Assembly (NCBI GenBank): GCA_913055895.1
Contig: CAJXLE010000007.1
Span: forward strand, 1-36,269
Direction of reading: 5' to 3'
Length of the DNA stretch: 36,269 nucleotides
Source of the DNA: an uncultured Bacteroidota bacterium
GTDB taxonomy: Bacteria; Bacteroidota; Bacteroidia; Bacteroidales; UBA12077
Part shown: one piece after another, positions 34,027-36,269 of the stretch
Layout of the letters: every line of letters begins with the position of its first letter
Numbering within the stretch: position 1 is the stretch's first letter
Notes under the pieces: generated by a model
Told to the model about the DNA's origin: nothing
Database searches by the model: none
The model's input: only the letters and a program-made list of their open reading frames with translations
Translations under genes and position numbers: made by a program

Positions 34027-35601
34027 ATGCCCAAACAGCAAACAGATCATTTGTTCCAACTGATAAAATCGTTATCCAAATCGGAGAAACGCAATTTCCG
34101 GTTGTATGTGAACCGCATGAGAAGCGGGGAAGGGGCTAAATTTCTCCAATTATTTGATATACTCGACAAGCAGGAAGAATACAACGAGAAGGCTGTTTTG
34201 GAAAAATCAAAAGACATCAAGCCCCAGCAACTTTCTAACCTTAAGGCCCACTTGTATAAGCAGTTGCTTAAGAGCTTGAGGTTGAAACAGGTGGCTTCCG
34301 ACCCGGAAATAAGCATCCGCGAGACGATCGATTATGCGCGGGTTTTATACAACAAAAGCCTTTACAGCCAGGCTTTGAAATTACTGGAGAAAGCCAGGTT
34401 GCAGGCTGAAAACAACCAGCGGCACATCCTGAAAATGGAGATCATTGAGTTTGAGAAAAATGTTGAGATGCAATATATCACAAAAAGCTTGGACAACCGA
34501 ACTGATGAGCTGATAGGTGAATCCCTGGAAACCGCACATCAGATAGCCTCCTCACAGAAATATTCAAACCTTGCCCTGAAATTGTACAGCCTTTACCTGA
34601 AGATAGGTTCTGCAAGGAACAAAAAGGACATGCTGGCGGTCAGCAGTTTTTTTAATTCCCGTTTTGAGCCACCTGACGATATCAGCAAATGCAGTTTTTA
34701 CGAGAAACTTCATATTTATCAGTCATATGTCTGGTATTACTATATCATCCAGGATTTCCTGATGTGTTATAAATATGCTGCAAAGTGGGTGGAACTGTTT
34801 CGTGAAAATCGGGGTATGATTTCTTTGCAGACCGACATGTACCTTAAAGGGATGAACAATTTGCTGGGCGCCCTCCATATGCTGCGTTACCACAGCAAAT
34901 TTGAAGCCGAGCTTGAGCACCTGAAGGGCTTGACCAGCGATGAATCCATATCCTTCAACGACAACAATACGATGCTGTATTATATGTTCAGCTATACCCA
35001 CAGCATCAACCACCATTTTTTAGAGGGAACGTTTGATGAAGGCTTAATGCTGGTTGACGACATCAGCCATTTCATCTCTCTTTATTCCAGGAACCTGGAC
35101 AACCACCGGGTACTGGTGTTTTACTACAAACTGGCCTCCCTCTATTTCGGCAGCGGAGACTTCCGGTCTGCCCTGAGGTATGTAAACTATGTGCTGAACT
35201 ATAAAGACATTTCCCTGAGGGGCGATATACACAGCTTTGCCAGGTTGCTCAACCTGGTCACCCATTTTGAGCTTGGCAACGACGAGCTGGTTGAATACCA
35301 GGTCAAATCGACCTACCGCTTCCTGTCGAAAATGGAGAACCTCCAGGAAGTGCAGCGTTATATACTGGACTTTCTCAGACGTTTGAGGCAGGTGCGTGCC
35401 GACCAGCTGAAAGATGAGTTTGTGAGGCTAAAGGACAAACTGATGGGGCTAGAGTCGAACCCCTTTGAAAAACGGGCTTTTCTTTATCTCGACATCATCT
35501 CCTGGCTGGAAAGCAAAATAGAGGAAAGACCCGTCCAGGATGTCATCAGGGAGAAAGCACTGAAAGAAAGGCAGTCGGCCAGGAGTTACCCCACCAAATG
35601 A
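34027..35601 (+). CDS. Large all-helical repeat protein (TPR-like)
   Basis: 524 residues, no signal peptide or membrane helix, so cytoplasmic. It begins HLFQLIKSLSKSEKRNFRLYV, a start I associate with a conserved Bacteroidota family of unknown role. The rest is a run of amphipathic helices with TPR-like spacing, for example YARVLYNKSLYSQALKLLEKA near 98-118 and YYKLASLYFGSGDFRSALRYV near 365-385. It probably forms a superhelical scaffold binding another protein. Its last codons overlap the start of the GNAT gene by four bases (ATGA), which suggests translational coupling and a common process. No catalytic motif is visible. Confidence 0.8.
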   Translation: MPKQQTDHLFQLIKSLSKSEKRNFRLYVNRMRSGEGAKFLQLFDILDKQEEYNEKAVLEKSKDIKPQQLSNLKAHLYKQLLKSLRLKQVASDPEISIRETIDYARVLYNKSLYSQALKLLEKARLQAENNQRHILKMEIIEFEKNVEMQYITKSLDNRTDELIGESLETAHQIASSQKYSNLALKLYSLYLKIGSARNKKDMLAVSSFFNSRFEPPDDISKCSFYEKLHIYQSYVWYYYIIQDFLMCYKYAAKWVELFRENRGMISLQTDMYLKGMNNLLGALHMLRYHSKFEAELEHLKGLTSDESISFNDNNTMLYYMFSYTHSINHHFLEGTFDEGLMLVDDISHFISLYSRNLDNHRVLVFYYKLASLYFGSGDFRSALRYVNYVLNYKDISLRGDIHSFARLLNLVTHFELGNDELVEYQVKSTYRFLSKMENLQEVQRYILDFLRRLRQVRADQLKDEFVRLKDKLMGLESNPFEKRAFLYLDIISWLESKIEERPVQDVIREKALKERQSARSYPTK

Positions 35602-36131
35602 ACGGCTTTTTTAAGATGACACAACGTCTTTTTCTGACAGAACCTTCTGAAGAATTGCGGGATGGATTCCTGAAGCTGGTGGACGACTATTTGCAGTCGA
35701 AAGAAAGTGTCTACCTCAACCTGTACCGACCCGCCCTGAAAGATTTTTCACGTTACATACAAAAACTGGAGCAGCACAGGCAAGGCAGGATGCTGCCCTA
35801 TCATGAAGTACCCTACTCCACTTTCTGGCTGACGGATGAAACAGGAGATGTCTATGGCAACCTGCGCATACGGCATAAGGCACTGCCTGTATACGGCAAT
35901 ATAGGTTATGACATAAGGCCCTCCAGCAGGGGACAGGGATTGGGTAAGGTTATGCTGTCCCGGGGGTTGGAAAAAGCCAAAAACCTGAACTTTCAGCGTC
36001 TAAAAATTGCCTGCGATGAAAACAACCATGCTTCCATATCGATCATCCGGGCCAATGGCGGAGCGTTCCTGGAGCGGGTCTACGACCGGAGAACCCGTCT
36101 GTATGTGATGCGCTTTATCATTGAGCTGTAG
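35598..36131 (+). CDS. GNAT family N-acetyltransferase
   Basis: 177 residues. The acetyl-CoA-binding motif A is IRPSSRGQGLGKVMLSRGL (Q/R-x-x-G-x-G/A type) at about residues 97-115, followed by LNFQRLKIACDENNHASISIIRANGG, the typical motif B region of the RimJ/RimL-like subgroup. The N-terminal half includes a WLTDETGDVYGNLRIR strand pair. It transfers an acetyl group from acetyl-CoA to an unknown amine (small molecule or protein N-terminus). The start codon overlaps the stop of the helical-repeat gene (ATGA); an in-frame ATG at codon 7 is a second possibility. Coupling to the repeat protein suggests shared function; the substrate is unknown. Confidence 0.88.
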   Translation: MNGFFKMTQRLFLTEPSEELRDGFLKLVDDYLQSKESVYLNLYRPALKDFSRYIQKLEQHRQGRMLPYHEVPYSTFWLTDETGDVYGNLRIRHKALPVYGNIGYDIRPSSRGQGLGKVMLSRGLEKAKNLNFQRLKIACDENNHASISIIRANGGAFLERVYDRRTRLYVMRFIIEL

Positions 36132-36148
36132 GCCCTTGAAAATAGGGC
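36132..36148. terminator. Weak hairpin after the GNAT gene
   Basis: GCCCT-TGAAAAT-AGGGC directly follows the GNAT stop codon. The stem is only five pairs and no clear T-run follows on either strand, so termination is uncertain. It lies between two convergent genes. Confidence 0.3.
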
Positions 36149-36170
36149 AGGGAGTATGTCGAAAGGTTGA

Positions 36171-36269
36171 TTACTCAGGCATCTTGTAAACGATGGCATT
36201 GATGTTCATGCCGGCCCCCACCGAAACGAACGTGATGTGGTCGCCGGGTTCGATGTATTGGTTTTCCAT
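36171..36269 (-). CDS. 3-Oxoacyl-ACP synthase III family protein, C-terminal fragment
   Basis: Only the last 32 residues are in the window; the gene continues beyond the right edge. The sequence ends with GDHITFVSVGAGMNINAIVYKMPE, the typical C-terminal strand pair of FabH-like ketoacyl-ACP synthase III enzymes (the pattern G-D-x-I-x-F-V-x-x-G-A-G-x-N). It is on the minus strand and convergent with the GNAT gene. Whether it is the fatty-acid-initiating FabH or a paralogue cannot be told from this piece. Confidence 0.8.
   Translation of the reverse strand: MENQYIEPGDHITFVSVGAGMNINAIVYKMPE

Noticed and set aside
1-36269. CRISPR array, insertion sequence, integrase, prophage or tRNA
   Set aside because: No spaced direct repeats of CRISPR type, no transposase or integrase motifs, and no cloverleaf-like sequence was seen on reading both strands.

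Overview
The window looks like a chromosomal segment of a Bacteroidota bacterium, probably of the Bacteroidales/Marinilabiliales type. The reasons are a CarboxypepD_reg-type TonB-dependent receptor, outer-membrane barrels of Bacteroidota type, a TPR-PAS-histidine kinase, several protein families common in that phylum, near absence of Shine-Dalgarno sites, and -33/-7 promoter-like elements (TTTG, about 19 bases, TAnnTTTG). GC is moderate (about half). I see no rRNA, tRNA, CRISPR array, transposase or phage gene. It reads as ordinary vertically inherited chromosome with many short, independently oriented operons.

Layout. 1-6.5 kb: the 3' part of a very large beta-rich surface or secreted protein followed by a secreted protein with about five fibronectin type III domains. 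6.8-7.3 kb: a broken outer-membrane protein gene. 7.3-10.1 kb (minus): alanine racemase, a DUF3307 membrane protein and a SatD-family regulator, with two tandem palindromes upstream that look like the regulator's operators. 10.2-10.8 kb: a VOC-fold protein and a strong shared terminator. 10.8-13.7 kb (minus): a TonB-dependent receptor and a His-rich two-helix membrane protein, probably a metal-uptake unit. 13.9-17.8 kb (minus): a methyltransferase, an L-lactate permease, an AhpD-like protein and an exported nickel superoxide dismutase.

18.1-22.8 kb (plus): a DUF6599 plus Tat-exported DUF362 pair, a membrane-anchored HExxH protein, a HemG-like flavodoxin and a DUF6544 protein. 22.8-25.0 kb: a PAS/class III cyclase, a small outer-membrane barrel and a complete BLUF blue-light sensor. 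25.2-27.3 kb: a two-gene operon matching the last two steps of animal hydroxyproline catabolism (4-hydroxy-2-oxoglutarate aldolase, then alanine-glyoxylate aminotransferase). 27.4-29.6 kb: a double-motif retropepsin-like/PDZ lipoprotein and a CE1-type esterase. 30.1-33.3 kb: a TPR-PAS histidine kinase and a small TPR protein. 33.4-33.5 kb: a candidate structured RNA. 34.0-36.1 kb: a helical-repeat protein and a GNAT acetyltransferase overlapping by 4 bases. The right edge cuts a ketoacyl-ACP synthase III gene.

The most notable items are the Ni-SOD whose predicted signal-peptide cleavage would itself create the nickel hook, the HOGA1/AGXT-like operon, the SatD tandem operators, the His-rich/TonB unit and the large surface-protein pair. 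Function assignments come from motif reading and remembered family sequences; no database search was run.
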